Positions 52,461-62,177 of a stretch of 64,000 nucleotides of DNA are shown piece after piece. The translations under genes were made by a program, and so were the position numbers. Source of the stretch: Muricoccus roseus (GTDB lineage Bacteria > Pseudomonadota > Alphaproteobacteria > Acetobacterales > Acetobacteraceae); assembly GCF_900141905.1 (NCBI RefSeq), contig NZ_FQZF01000024.1, forward strand, positions 16,382 to 80,381, read 5' to 3'. How positions within the stretch are numbered: the stretch's first letter is position 1; the number at the start of each line of letters is the position of its first letter. The notes under the pieces were generated by a model. It was not told the origin of the DNA, searched no databases, and saw only the letters and a program-made list of their open reading frames with translations.

Positions 52461-53144
52461 TCAGGCCGCCGCTGCGGCATCGCGCGTCGCCGCCCGCAGG
52501 CGGGTGCGCAGCCGGTCCGTTCCACAGCCGTCCATCGCCTCGCCAGGGCCGAAGCGGACGGCCGCTTCCTCCCAGGCCGCGTCGAGCGCGGCGAGATCGT
52601 CCGGATCCTCGTCCGGAACGGCCGAGGCTCCGGCGGCCGGCGCCATGGCCAGCTCCGCTACGGCCCGCATCACCGCTGCATACCCGGCATCACGCGAGGC
52701 GAGCCGGTCGGCCAGGGCGCGAAGAATGGGCGCAGGCTCGGCCAGCAGCTCCCGCGCCTCCGCAGGCGGCAACAGGGAAGTGAATTCCAGGAAGAGTGGC
52801 AGAAAGTCCGGCAACTCGCCCGGCGACATCTCCAACCCGTGCTCCTGGTATAGGGTGATCAGATCCGCCATGGCCTGACCCCGGTCCCGGCTCTCGCCAT
52901 GCACATGCTCGAAGAGATGCAGCGACACGGAGCGTCCGCGGTCGAACAGCCCGACATAGCGCTCCTGCATCTCGTAGAGGTCGCCCCGTGCGAGATCATC
53001 GAGCAAGCCGGACAGCGCCTCCCGGCCCGCCGGCGACAGCAGCGCCTCGGCGTCCAGCACGGCAGCAATCTCGGACGCTTCCGCCTGCAAGGGCTCGGTC
53101 GGATAGGAGAGCAGGGCGGCGAGCGCCCGATACGTGCGCGACAT
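52461..53144 (-). CDS. narJ: Nitrate reductase molybdenum cofactor assembly chaperone
   Basis: 227 residues. TorD/NarJ fold: RTYRALAALLSYPTEPLQ, YVGLFDRGRSVSLHLFEHVHG with the EHVHGE region, GLEMSPGELPDFLPLFLEF. Binds the NarG N-terminus and helps insert the Mo cofactor and Fe-S clusters before membrane docking. Start at the ATG overlapping the narH stop (TGATG); a GTG three bases earlier is the alternative. Confidence 0.95.
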   Translation of the reverse strand: MSRTYRALAALLSYPTEPLQAEASEIAAVLDAEALLSPAGREALSGLLDDLARGDLYEMQERYVGLFDRGRSVSLHLFEHVHGESRDRGQAMADLITLYQEHGLEMSPGELPDFLPLFLEFTSLLPPAEARELLAEPAPILRALADRLASRDAGYAAVMRAVAELAMAPAAGASAVPDEDPDDLAALDAAWEEAAVRFGPGEAMDGCGTDRLRTRLRAATRDAAAAA

Positions 53145-54661
53145 CACTCGACCTCCATCGGGGTCTTGCCGCCGGATTTCGCGCCGAACAGGTTGAAGCC
53201 GGTCTTGCCCGAGCAGCCGTCCCCGAAGGAGAAGCCGCAGGACCCCTTGAGCTGGTAGGCGTCCTCGCCTGTCTCACGATGGGCCGTCGGGATCACGAAG
53301 CGGTCCTCGTAATTCGCGATCGCCATCAGCCGGTACATCTCCTCGATGTCATTGCCGGAGAGGCCGACGCGCTCCGCCAGCCCATCGTCCAGCACGCCAT
53401 CGACGGTCTTGGCACGCATGTAGGCGCGCATCGCCAGCATTCGCTCCAGAGCCAGTTCCACGGGCTGCGTGCGCCCCGCCGTGAGAAGGTTCGCCAGGTA
53501 CTCCACGGGGATGCGGAGCGACTTCACGTCGGGGATGCCGCCCACCTCGCCCAGGTCGCCCTTGGCCGAGGCGGACTGGATCGGGCTCAGCGGCGGCACG
53601 TACCAGACCATCGGCAGCGTCCGGTATTCCGGGTGCAACGGAAAGGCGATCTTCCAGTCCATCGCCATGCGCCAGACGGGGGATCGCTTCGCGGCCTCCA
53701 GCCAGGCATCGGAGATCCCATCGGCCCGCGCCTGCGCCTGCACGCGGGGGTCGAAGGGATCGAGGAAGACCTTCAGCTGCGCCTCGTAGAGGTCGCCCTC
53801 ATCCGGCACCGAGGCCGCTTCCGCGATGCGGTCGGCGTCGTAGAGCACCACGCCGAGGTAGCGGATGCGGCCAACGCAGGTCTCCGAGCACACGGTCGGC
53901 AGGCCGGCCTCGATGCGCGGGAAGCAGAAGGTGCACTTCTCCGACTTGCCCGAAGACCAGTTGTAGTAAACCTTCTTGTAAGGACAGCCCGAGACGCACA
54001 TGCGCCAGCCCCGGCACTTGTCCTGGTCGATGAGGACGATGCCGTCCTCCTCGCGCTTGTAGATGGCGCCCGAGGGGCAAGCCGCGGCGCAGGCCGGGTT
54101 GAGGCAGTGCTCGCACAGCCGCGGCAGGTACATCATGAAGGTGTTCTCGAAGGCGCCGTAGATGTCCTTCTGCACGCCCTCGAAGTTATGGTCGCGCGAG
54201 CGCTTGCTGAACTCGCCGCCCAGGATCTCCTCCCAGTTCGGGCCCCGCTCGATCTTCTCCATCCGCTCGCCGGTGATGAGCGAGCGCGGGCGGGCCGTCG
54301 GCATGGCCTTCACCTCGGGCGCCTTCTGCAGGTGCTCGTAGTCGAAGGTGAAGGGCTCGTAGTAGTCGTCGATCTCCGGCAGGTCGGGGTTGGCGAAGAT
54401 CTTGCTCAGCACGCGCCACTTGGCGCCGATGCGCGGCTCGATCTTGCCGTCCTCGCGGCGGACCCAGCCGCCCTTCCAACGCTTCTGGTTCTCCCAGTCC
54501 TTCGGGTAGCCGATACCGGGCTTCGTCTCGACGTTGTTGAACCAGGCATATTCCACGCCCTCTCGGCTGGTCCACACGTTCTTGCACGTCACCGAGCAGG
54601 TATGACAGCCGATGCACTTGTCGAGGTTCAGCACCATCGCGATCTGCGCGCGAACCTTCAT
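53144..54661 (-). CDS. narH: Respiratory nitrate reductase beta subunit (Fe-S)
   Basis: 505 residues. Four cysteine clusters: CIGCHTCSVTCKNVW, CEHCLNPACAAACPSG, CRGWRMCVSGCPYKK and CTFCFPRIEAGLPTVCSETC. The tryptophan in the CRGWRMC motif matches the 3Fe-4S site of the family. Wires electrons from NarI heme to NarG. ATG overlaps the narG stop (TGATG). Full length with the C-terminal FSFGDGCSGKTGFNLFG. Confidence 0.97.
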   Translation of the reverse strand: MKVRAQIAMVLNLDKCIGCHTCSVTCKNVWTSREGVEYAWFNNVETKPGIGYPKDWENQKRWKGGWVRREDGKIEPRIGAKWRVLSKIFANPDLPEIDDYYEPFTFDYEHLQKAPEVKAMPTARPRSLITGERMEKIERGPNWEEILGGEFSKRSRDHNFEGVQKDIYGAFENTFMMYLPRLCEHCLNPACAAACPSGAIYKREEDGIVLIDQDKCRGWRMCVSGCPYKKVYYNWSSGKSEKCTFCFPRIEAGLPTVCSETCVGRIRYLGVVLYDADRIAEAASVPDEGDLYEAQLKVFLDPFDPRVQAQARADGISDAWLEAAKRSPVWRMAMDWKIAFPLHPEYRTLPMVWYVPPLSPIQSASAKGDLGEVGGIPDVKSLRIPVEYLANLLTAGRTQPVELALERMLAMRAYMRAKTVDGVLDDGLAERVGLSGNDIEEMYRLMAIANYEDRFVIPTAHRETGEDAYQLKGSCGFSFGDGCSGKTGFNLFGAKSGGKTPMEVE

Positions 54662-57600
54662 CACACGGTCTCCTTCGCGACGGTTTCCTCGAGCCAGTCG
54701 ATCTTGTTCATCCGCCGGATGACGATGAACTCGTCGCGGTTAGACCCGACCGTGCCGTAGTAGTTGAAGCCATAGGATTGCTGGGCGTAGCCGCCGATCA
54801 TATGCGTGGGCTTGAGCACCGCCCGCGTGACGGAGTTGTGGATGCCGCCCCGCTTGCCCGTGATCTCGCTCCCCGGCACGTTCACGATCTTCTCCTGGGC
54901 GTGGTACATCATGACCATCCCGGGATTCACGCGCTGGGAGACGACGGCCCGGGCCACCAGCGCGCCATTGGCGTTGTAGGCCTCCACCCAGTCGTTGTCG
55001 GCGATGCCGGCCCGCTTCGCGTCGTCCTCGCTCATCCAGATGACGGGACCGCCACGGTTGAGCGTCAGCATCAGCAGATTGTCAGAGTAGGTACTGTGGA
55101 TGCCCCACTTCTGGTGCGGCGTGACGAAGTTCAGCACGATCTCCGGGTTGCCGTTGCCATGCCGACCCTGCACCGGAGCGATCGCTTTCGTGTCCACCGG
55201 CGGGCGCCAGGTGACGAAGCTCTCGCCGAAGCCGCGCATCCAGAGGTGGTCCTGGTAAAGCTGCTGGCGGCCGGTCAGCGTGCGCCAGGGGATCAGCTCG
55301 TGGACGTTGGTGTAGCCGGCGTTGTAGCAGACCTTCTCGCTCTCGATCCCCGACCAGGTGGGCGAGGAAATGATCTTGCGCGGCTGGGCCTGCACGTCCC
55401 GGTAGCGGATCTTCTCGTCCTCCTTGGTGATGGCCAGGTGGGCGTGCTCGCGGCCGGTGAACTTGCCGAGCGCCTCCCAAGCCTTCACCGCCACCTCGCC
55501 GTTCGTCTCGGGCGCGAGGCTGAGGATCGCCTCGATGGCGTCCAGGTCGGCATCCAGCTTCGGCTGGCCGTTCTTCGCCGTGCCGTTCAGGGCGCGCAGG
55601 AACTCCACCTCGTGCTGCGTGTTCCAGCCGATGCCCTTGCCGCCGTTGCCGAGCTTCTCCAGCAGCGGCCCGACAGAGGTGAAGCGCTCGTAGAGGCCGG
55701 GATAGTCCCGCTCCACCACACTGACGGCCGGCATGGTGCGGCCGGGGATCGGCGCGACGTCGCCGCGCTTCCAGTCCTGCACGTCATAGGGCTGGGCCAG
55801 CTCGCCAGCCGTGTCGTGCAGGATGGGCGTGAGGACAACATCCGTCTCCTTGCCCAGCACCTCGGGCGCGATCTCGGAGAAGGTCTTCGCGATGCCCTTG
55901 TAGATGTCCCAGTCCGAGCGCGCCTCCCAGGCCGGGTCCACCGCGGCGGAGAGCGGGTGGATGAAGGGGTGCATGTCGGAGGTGTTGAGGTCGTTCTTCT
56001 CGTACCAGGTCGCCGTCGGAAGGACGATGTCGGAGTAGACGCAGGTGGTGGACATGCGGAAGTCCAGCGTCACCAGCAGGTCAAGCTTGCCCTCCGGCGC
56101 CTTGTCGCGCCAGGTGACCTCCTGCGGCTTCTCCTGCCCTTCCTCGCCGAGGTCCTTGCCGAGCACGCCGTTGCTGGTGCCGAGCAGGTGCTTGAGGAAG
56201 TACTCGTGCCCCTTGCCCGAGGAGCCCAGGAGGTTCGAGCGCCAGACGAACATGTTGCGCGGCCAGTTCGCGGGATTGTCCGGGTCCTGGCAGGACAACT
56301 CAAGCTCACCGGACTTCACGGCCTGGGCGACGTAATCCTTCGGCTCCAGCCCCGCGGCGCGGGCGTGGGCGGCAATGGTGAGCGGGTTCTGCTTCAGCTG
56401 CGGGGCGGAGGGCAGCCAGCCCATGCGCTCGGCGCGCACGTTGTAGTCGATGAGGGAGCCGCTCCAGTCACCCTCGGGCGCCGTGGGAGAGAGGATTTCC
56501 GACACGCCCAGCGTCTCGTAGCGCCACTGGTCCGTATGCGCGTAGAAGAAGGAGGTGGAGTTCTGCTGGCGCGGCGGGCGGCTCCAGTCGAGCGCGAAGG
56601 CGATCGGCGCCCAACCCGTCTGCGGCCGCAGCTTTTCCTGCCCGACATAGTGGGACCAGCCGCCGCCCGATTGCCCGATGCAGCCGCAGAAGACCAGGAG
56701 GTTGATGATCCCCCGGTAGGCCATGTCCATATGGTACCAATGGTTCAGCCCAGCGCCGAGGATGACCATGGAACGCCCATTGGTCTTCTCGGCGTTGGAG
56801 GCGAACTCGCGGGCCACGTGGATAATCTGGTGGCTCGGCACGCCGGTGATGCGCTCCGCCCAGGCCGGGGTGAAGGGCTCGTCCGCGTCATAGGAGCGGG
56901 CCACATGCCCACCGCCGAAGCCGCGGTCGAGGCCGTAATTGCCGCAGAGCAGGTCGAATACCGTGGCGACCAGCGCCTCCCCATCCTTCAGCCGCAGGTT
57001 GCGGACGGGAATGTTGCGCACGAGCACCTCGGGATGCTCGGTCGAGGCGAAGCCATTGGTCGCGCTCCCGCCAAAATAGGGGAAGGCGACCCGGGCGGTG
57101 GGGGCGTCGCCGGCGAGAGTGAGCGCGAGCGAGACATCGGCCCCACCGCTCTCCTTCTCCTCCAGGTTCCACTTGCCCTGCTCGCCCCAGCGGAAGCCGA
57201 TGGAGCCGCGCGGCACGACCGGTTGGCCAGAAGCGTCCAGCGCCACCGTCTTCCAGGCCGGGTTGTTGTCCTCGCCTAATCCTTCGACAAAGTCGTCGGC
57301 GCGCAGCAATCGCTCGGCCACGTAGCGGTCGCCCTGCCGCACCAGCCGGACCAGCATCGGCATGTCAGTGTAGCGGCGGGCATAGTCGTCGAAATAGGGC
57401 ACGGTGCGGTCGAGATAGAACTCGCGCAGCATCACATGGCCCATGGCCAGGGCCAGCGCCGCGTCGGTTCCCTGCTTCGGGTGCAGCCAGAGATCGGCGA
57501 ACTTCGTGGCCTCGGCGTAGTCGGGCGAGACGACGACGCTCTTCGTACCCTTGTAGCGGACCTCGGTGTAGAAATGCGCGTCGGGCGTGCGCGTCTGAGG

Positions 57601-58368
57601 GACGTTCGAGCCCCAGAGCATGAGATAGCCGGCATTGTACCAGTCCGCGCTCTCCGGCACATCAGTCTGCTCGCCCCAGGTCATCGGGCTGGCGGGCGGA
57701 AGGTCGCAGTACCAGTCGTAGAAGCTCATGCAGACGCCGCCGAGCAGCGACAGGTAGCGCGAACCCGCCGCGTAGGAGACCATGGACATCGCCGGGATCG
57801 GCGAGAAGCCGATCACGCGGTCCGGACCGAAGGTCTTGGCGGTGTAGGCGTTGGCGGCCGCGATGATCTCGTTCACCTCGTCCCAGCTGGCGCGCACGAA
57901 GCCGCCAAGGCCGCGCTTGCCGGTGTAGCTCGCGCGCTTCTCCGGATCCTCGACGATCAAGGCCCAGGCGGCGACAGGCGTACGGATGGCGCGCGCCTCG
58001 CGCCACAGCTTCATCAGGCGCCCGCGCACCATCGGGTGCTTCACGCGGTTCGCGGAGTAGAGGTACCAGGAGTAGCTGGCGCCGCGCGCGCAACCCCGGG
58101 GTTCGTGGTTCGGGAGGTCCGGCCGCGTGCGGGGATAGTCGGTTTGCTGCGTCTCCCAGGTGACGATCCCGCCCTTGACGTAGATCTTCCACGAGCAGGA
58201 GCCCGTGCAGTTTACGCCATGGGTGGAGCGCACGATTTTATCGTGCTGCCAACGCTTCCGGTACCCGTCCTCCCAGGCACGCGGCTCATTGGTCACGATC
58301 CCATGCCCGTCGGCAAAGGTATCGACCTGCTTTTTGAAGAAGGTCAGCCGGTCGAGGAAGTGGCTCAT
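54661..58368 (-). CDS. narG: Respiratory nitrate reductase alpha subunit (Mo-bis-MGD)
   Basis: 1235 residues, normal length. FS0 cluster ligands in STHGVNCTGSCSW and GCARGASYSWYL (His plus three Cys), and the Mo-ligand aspartate in SFYDWYCDLPPASPMTWGEQ. Reduces nitrate to nitrite facing the cytoplasm. The ATG at 58368 (MSHFLDRLTFFKK) was chosen over one nine codons earlier as the family N-terminus. First gene of the eleven-gene operon; a perfect FNR-type site lies 95 bp upstream. Confidence 0.97.
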   Translation of the reverse strand: MSHFLDRLTFFKKQVDTFADGHGIVTNEPRAWEDGYRKRWQHDKIVRSTHGVNCTGSCSWKIYVKGGIVTWETQQTDYPRTRPDLPNHEPRGCARGASYSWYLYSANRVKHPMVRGRLMKLWREARAIRTPVAAWALIVEDPEKRASYTGKRGLGGFVRASWDEVNEIIAAANAYTAKTFGPDRVIGFSPIPAMSMVSYAAGSRYLSLLGGVCMSFYDWYCDLPPASPMTWGEQTDVPESADWYNAGYLMLWGSNVPQTRTPDAHFYTEVRYKGTKSVVVSPDYAEATKFADLWLHPKQGTDAALALAMGHVMLREFYLDRTVPYFDDYARRYTDMPMLVRLVRQGDRYVAERLLRADDFVEGLGEDNNPAWKTVALDASGQPVVPRGSIGFRWGEQGKWNLEEKESGGADVSLALTLAGDAPTARVAFPYFGGSATNGFASTEHPEVLVRNIPVRNLRLKDGEALVATVFDLLCGNYGLDRGFGGGHVARSYDADEPFTPAWAERITGVPSHQIIHVAREFASNAEKTNGRSMVILGAGLNHWYHMDMAYRGIINLLVFCGCIGQSGGGWSHYVGQEKLRPQTGWAPIAFALDWSRPPRQQNSTSFFYAHTDQWRYETLGVSEILSPTAPEGDWSGSLIDYNVRAERMGWLPSAPQLKQNPLTIAAHARAAGLEPKDYVAQAVKSGELELSCQDPDNPANWPRNMFVWRSNLLGSSGKGHEYFLKHLLGTSNGVLGKDLGEEGQEKPQEVTWRDKAPEGKLDLLVTLDFRMSTTCVYSDIVLPTATWYEKNDLNTSDMHPFIHPLSAAVDPAWEARSDWDIYKGIAKTFSEIAPEVLGKETDVVLTPILHDTAGELAQPYDVQDWKRGDVAPIPGRTMPAVSVVERDYPGLYERFTSVGPLLEKLGNGGKGIGWNTQHEVEFLRALNGTAKNGQPKLDADLDAIEAILSLAPETNGEVAVKAWEALGKFTGREHAHLAITKEDEKIRYRDVQAQPRKIISSPTWSGIESEKVCYNAGYTNVHELIPWRTLTGRQQLYQDHLWMRGFGESFVTWRPPVDTKAIAPVQGRHGNGNPEIVLNFVTPHQKWGIHSTYSDNLLMLTLNRGGPVIWMSEDDAKRAGIADNDWVEAYNANGALVARAVVSQRVNPGMVMMYHAQEKIVNVPGSEITGKRGGIHNSVTRAVLKPTHMIGGYAQQSYGFNYYGTVGSNRDEFIVIRRMNKIDWLEETVAKETV

Positions 58369-58456
58369 CCCTGGAATCCCGCGGTTGGCGGTCACCCGGC
58401 AAGGGGGTGGCCGCGAAGCATGACTGCATGTTGCGTGATCCAGACCGCCTGTGGCG

Positions 58457-58470
58457 TTGATTCAGATCAA
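58457..58470. promoter_or_regulatory. FNR/Dnr-type box
   Basis: TTGATTCAGATCAA is a perfect TTGAT-N4-ATCAA palindrome in the 196-bp gap between narG and the divergent Crp/Fnr gene. It is centred about 95 bp before the narG ATG and 101 bp before the regulator GTG. It should bind Fnr, Dnr or NarR-type regulators under low oxygen or nitrate/NO, and can serve both directions. Confidence 0.8.
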
Positions 58471-58564
58471 TGCCCCGATGCGACGTGGCTGCCCCAATGC
58501 CCGAATTGAGATCACCCGCTGATTCGGGCTCCAGGCCACGACGGCAGGGCGGAAAGGACATGCG

Positions 58565-59347
58565 GTGGATAGCGGAACGTCATCGATCTCCTGGCGCCGG
58601 GCCCCGGCGGCGGAGGAGGATCCACCGGAAACCCCGCGGGACGCCCTGACCGCGACGCCCTGGCTGCGGGCGGTTCCAGGGCCAGTCCTCGACGGGCTGG
58701 CCGCCCATGCCGTGCTGCACCGCCTTCCGGCCGGAAGCATTGTCTTCGAGCAGGCCGAGACTCCCGCCTTCGCGCAGTTCCTCATTGGCGGAAGCGTGGA
58801 ACTCCTGGCCGTGCGCGGGCGCAACGAGGCCTTTGTCGAGCTGATCCGCCCCTTCGACCTGTTGCTGCCGGCCGCCGTGCTGAACTGCCAGCCCTATCTG
58901 CTGCGGGCGCGGGTGCTGAGCGATGCAACCCTTCTCCTCGTGCAGGCCGATACCTTCCGTGAGGCGGTCACAACGGACCACGCCTTCTGCCTGGCCGTCC
59001 TGAGCTGCCAGGCCGCGCAATTCCGCCGGCGGGTGAAGCAGGTGAAGAATCTCGGCCTGCGTTCGGCCGAGGAGCGTGTGGGGTGCTACCTCGTTCGGCT
59101 CGCCGAAGACGTGCCGCCCGGACAGCCCGTGCGCCTCCCCATGGAGAAGCGCCTCATCGCCTCCGAACTCGGCATGACCCGCGAGACCTTCTCGCGCTCG
59201 CTGAACGGCATGGCGAGACATGGAATCCGGATCGAGGGCGACCTCGTCACCCTCGAGCATCCGACCACCGCCCGCACCCGCTTCGCTCTCGATCCGCTGA
59301 TCGACGGGGCGGAAGAATTCCACCCGTTGCAAGCGAAAGGAACCTGA
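58565..59347 (+). CDS. Crp/Fnr-family regulator (Dnr/NarR type)
   Basis: 260 residues, GTG start after GGAAAGGAC. N-terminal cyclic-nucleotide-like barrel (LPAGSIVFEQAETPAFAQ), dimerisation helix, and a C-terminal winged helix with KRLIASELGMTRETFSRSL. The recognition helix ExxSR matches the TTGAT half-site found upstream. It lacks the N-terminal cysteine cluster of Fnr, so it is of the Dnr/NarR/Nnr sort that responds to NO or nitrate/nitrite. Followed 2 bp later by narK. Confidence 0.9.
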   Translation: MDSGTSSISWRRAPAAEEDPPETPRDALTATPWLRAVPGPVLDGLAAHAVLHRLPAGSIVFEQAETPAFAQFLIGGSVELLAVRGRNEAFVELIRPFDLLLPAAVLNCQPYLLRARVLSDATLLLVQADTFREAVTTDHAFCLAVLSCQAAQFRRRVKQVKNLGLRSAEERVGCYLVRLAEDVPPGQPVRLPMEKRLIASELGMTRETFSRSLNGMARHGIRIEGDLVTLEHPTTARTRFALDPLIDGAEEFHPLQAKGT

Positions 59348-59349
59348 CG

Positions 59350-62106
59350 ATGACGACCGCTCCGGTCGTAGCGGCAGACCAGGGCCGTGCCCTGTGGCTG
59401 TCCACCTTTGCCTTCACGATATGCTTCGCCGTTTGGACGATCTTCGCGATCATCGGAATCCAGATCCAGAAGGATCTCGGCCTGACTGATACGCAGTTCG
59501 GCCTGCTGGTCGGCACGCCGATCCTGGTCGGCTCCCTGATCCGCCTCATCCTGGGCGTCTGGGCGGACCAGTATGGCGGGCGCGTGGTCCTGGTCATCAC
59601 CATGCTCGCCGCGGCTGCGATGACGGCGCTGCTCACCTTCGCCCATGACTATCCGACCTTCCTGCTCGCCGCCCTCGGGGTCGGCCTCTCGGGCGGCAGC
59701 TTCTCGGTCGGCGTGGCCTATGTGGCCAAATGGTTCCCCAAGGAGAAGCAGGGCACGGCGCTCGGCATCTTCGGGGCCGGCAATGTCGGCGCAGCGGTCA
59801 CGAAATTCGCCGCGCCCACCATCATGGTCGCCTATGGCTGGCAGATGGTGGCGCTCGTCTGGGCGGCCGCCCTGGCCATCACGGCCGTGCTCTTCTTTCT
59901 GTTCACGAAGGATGACCCCGACCTGGCGCGCCGTCGCGCGGCCGGCACGCGGCCGGAGTCCCTCGGGGCCATGCTGGCGCCGCTCGCCAACCTGCAGGTG
60001 TGGCGCTTCTCGCTCTACTACTTCTTCGTCTTCGGCGGCTTCGTCGCGCTCGCCCTCTGGCTGCCGCGCTACCTCATCGGTGTCTATGGCCTGGACATCA
60101 AGACAGCGGGCATGATCGGGGCCTTCTACTCGATTCCGGCTTCGGTCTTCCGCGCCTATGGCGGCCATCTGTCAGACCGCTACGGCGCCCGGCGGGTGAT
60201 GTACTGGTCCCTCCTGGTCGGGGTGGCCTGCACCTTCATCCTCTCCTACCCGCCTACCCACTACACGATGCAGGGCATCCGCGGCCCGGTGGAGTTTTCG
60301 GCCGGCCTCAGCATCGCCGGCTTCATGGTCGTAGCCTTCGTGCTCGGCTTCTTCATGAGCCTGGGCAAGGCCGCCGTGTACAAGCACATTCCTGTCTACT
60401 ACCCCGACCGGGTTGGCGCCGTGGGCGGGATGGTGGGCCTTGTCGGCGGCCTGGGTGGCTTCCTCCTGCCCATCGCCTTCGGCGCACTGAATGACCTGAC
60501 CGGCGTGTGGCAGAGCTGCTTCTGGCTGCTCTTCCTGGTTGTCGGCGCCGCCGTGCTGTGGATGCACTTCGCGGTCCGCAACATGGAGCGGAATGCGGCG
60601 GCAGCCGGCATCCCGGCACACACCCTGCCGGAACTGCCGGAGATGCAGCCGATCCACGGTCCTGCCCAGCAGAAGGCCCTGGCCGCCTCGGGCGCGATCG
60701 AGGACTGGCGGCCGGAGGCCCCTGACTTCTGGGCCAGCACGGGCCGCCGGATCGCCCGGCGCAACCTGTGGATCTCGGTGCCCTGCCTGCTGCTCTCCTT
60801 CGCCATCTGGATGGTCTGGTCCGTCGTGGTGGCCAAGCTGCCAGCGGCCGGGTTCCGGTTTAGCAACGAACAGCTGTTCTGGCTCGCCGCCCTCCCGGGC
60901 CTTTCGGGAGCCACGCTCCGGGTCTTCTACTCCTTCATGCCCGCGATGTTCGGCGGGCGGCTCTGGACGACCCTGACCACCTGGTCGCTCCTCATTCCCG
61001 CCCTCGGCATCGGCTTCGCCGTGCAGGAGGCCGGCACCCCCTATTGGATCTTCCTCGCGCTCGCGATGCTGTGCGGGCTGGGAGGAGGCAACTTCGCGTC
61101 GTCCATGGCCAACATCTCCTACTTCTTCCCGAAGGCGGAGAAGGGTGGCGCCCTGGCCATCAATGCGGGCCTCGGCAATCTGGGCGTCAGCGTGGTGCAG
61201 TTCGTGGTGCCGCTGGTGATCACGGCCGGCGTCTTTGGCTGGCTGGGGGGCGACCCGCAGGTGGCGGGTCAAGGCGGTGCCTCCGCCCTTCTCTGGCTGC
61301 AGAATGCGGGCTTCGTCTTCGTGCCGTTCATCGTCGCGAGCGCCATCGCGGCGTGGTTCGGCATGGATGACATCGCAACGATGAAGGCGTCCTTCGCCGA
61401 CCAGTCCGTGATCTTCCGCCGCTCTCACAACTGGATCATGTGCTGGCTCTACACCGGAACCTTCGGCTCCTTCATCGGCTTCTCCGCGGCCTTTCCGCTG
61501 CTCACGAAGATCCTGTTCCCCGAGGTGAACGCCCTCTCCTACGCTTTCCTCGGCCCGCTGGTGGGCGCGCTGGCACGGGCGGTGGCAGGCAAGCCCAGCG
61601 ATCGCTTCGGCGGTGGCCGCCTCACTCTCTGGGTGTTCGTTGCCATGAGCCTCGGCACGCTAGGCATCCTCTACGCCATCGGCATGAAGGGCAGCCCAAC
61701 GGCCTTCCCCGTGTTCTTCGCAAGTTTCCTATTCCTGTTCGCGGCCAGCGGTGTCGGGAACGCCTCCACCTTCCAGATGATTCCCGCGATCATGCGGAAG
61801 GAGGTGGCGCGCCTCCATCCGGCTCTCTCCGCAGGCGACTTGGTGAAGCAGTCCGACAAGGAATCCGCCGCGATCATCGGCTTCACCTCCGCCGTCGCAG
61901 CTTACGGGGCTTTCTTCATCCCAAAATCCTTCGGCACCTCGATCGCCGCGACCGGCGGCGCCGAGATGGCCCTATACGGCTTCCTCGGCTTCTATATGAG
62001 CTGCATTGCCATGACTTGGTGGTTCTACACGCGGCGTGGTGGTCTCCTCCACGATGTGGAGTGCCGAGGAACGAAGGGCTCTGCTAAGGCGCTCCCGGCC
62101 GAATGA
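59350..62106 (+). CDS. narK: Fused nitrate/nitrite transporter NarK1-NarK2
   Basis: 918 residues, two complete MFS modules of 12 helices each. The first begins TFAFTICFAVWTIFAIIG and carries GAGNVGAAVTKF; a linker around residues 420-480 leads to the second (LLSFAIWMVWSVVVAKL), with GNFASSMANISYFFP and GLGNLGVSVVQF nitrate-signature motifs. In Paracoccus-type fusions the first half acts as a nitrate/proton importer and the second as nitrate/nitrite antiporter. Lies 2 bp after the regulator, ends at a strong hairpin. Confidence 0.95.
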   Translation: MTTAPVVAADQGRALWLSTFAFTICFAVWTIFAIIGIQIQKDLGLTDTQFGLLVGTPILVGSLIRLILGVWADQYGGRVVLVITMLAAAAMTALLTFAHDYPTFLLAALGVGLSGGSFSVGVAYVAKWFPKEKQGTALGIFGAGNVGAAVTKFAAPTIMVAYGWQMVALVWAAALAITAVLFFLFTKDDPDLARRRAAGTRPESLGAMLAPLANLQVWRFSLYYFFVFGGFVALALWLPRYLIGVYGLDIKTAGMIGAFYSIPASVFRAYGGHLSDRYGARRVMYWSLLVGVACTFILSYPPTHYTMQGIRGPVEFSAGLSIAGFMVVAFVLGFFMSLGKAAVYKHIPVYYPDRVGAVGGMVGLVGGLGGFLLPIAFGALNDLTGVWQSCFWLLFLVVGAAVLWMHFAVRNMERNAAAAGIPAHTLPELPEMQPIHGPAQQKALAASGAIEDWRPEAPDFWASTGRRIARRNLWISVPCLLLSFAIWMVWSVVVAKLPAAGFRFSNEQLFWLAALPGLSGATLRVFYSFMPAMFGGRLWTTLTTWSLLIPALGIGFAVQEAGTPYWIFLALAMLCGLGGGNFASSMANISYFFPKAEKGGALAINAGLGNLGVSVVQFVVPLVITAGVFGWLGGDPQVAGQGGASALLWLQNAGFVFVPFIVASAIAAWFGMDDIATMKASFADQSVIFRRSHNWIMCWLYTGTFGSFIGFSAAFPLLTKILFPEVNALSYAFLGPLVGALARAVAGKPSDRFGGGRLTLWVFVAMSLGTLGILYAIGMKGSPTAFPVFFASFLFLFAASGVGNASTFQMIPAIMRKEVARLHPALSAGDLVKQSDKESAAIIGFTSAVAAYGAFFIPKSFGTSIAATGGAEMALYGFLGFYMSCIAMTWWFYTRRGGLLHDVECRGTKGSAKALPAE

Positions 62107-62113
62107 GGAAAGC

Positions 62114-62147
62114 GGCAGCGGCCCTGGGCGCGATCAGGGCCGCTGCC
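62114..62147 (+). terminator. Strong hairpin terminator after narK
   Basis: Perfect 13-bp stem GGCAGCGGCCCTG/CAGGGCCGCTGCC with an 8-base loop, starting 8 bp after the narK stop. No T-run follows, but stability and position make it a convincing terminator. Confidence 0.7.
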
Positions 62148-62177
62148 CCAGTCCGGTGTTGATTGATCCGCGGATAA

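Noticed and set aside
54778..57279. Very long open frame (833 codons) antisense to narG
   Set aside because: It lies wholly opposite a full-length, motif-complete narG. Long antisense frames are expected in high-GC coding DNA, and the product has no family resemblance.
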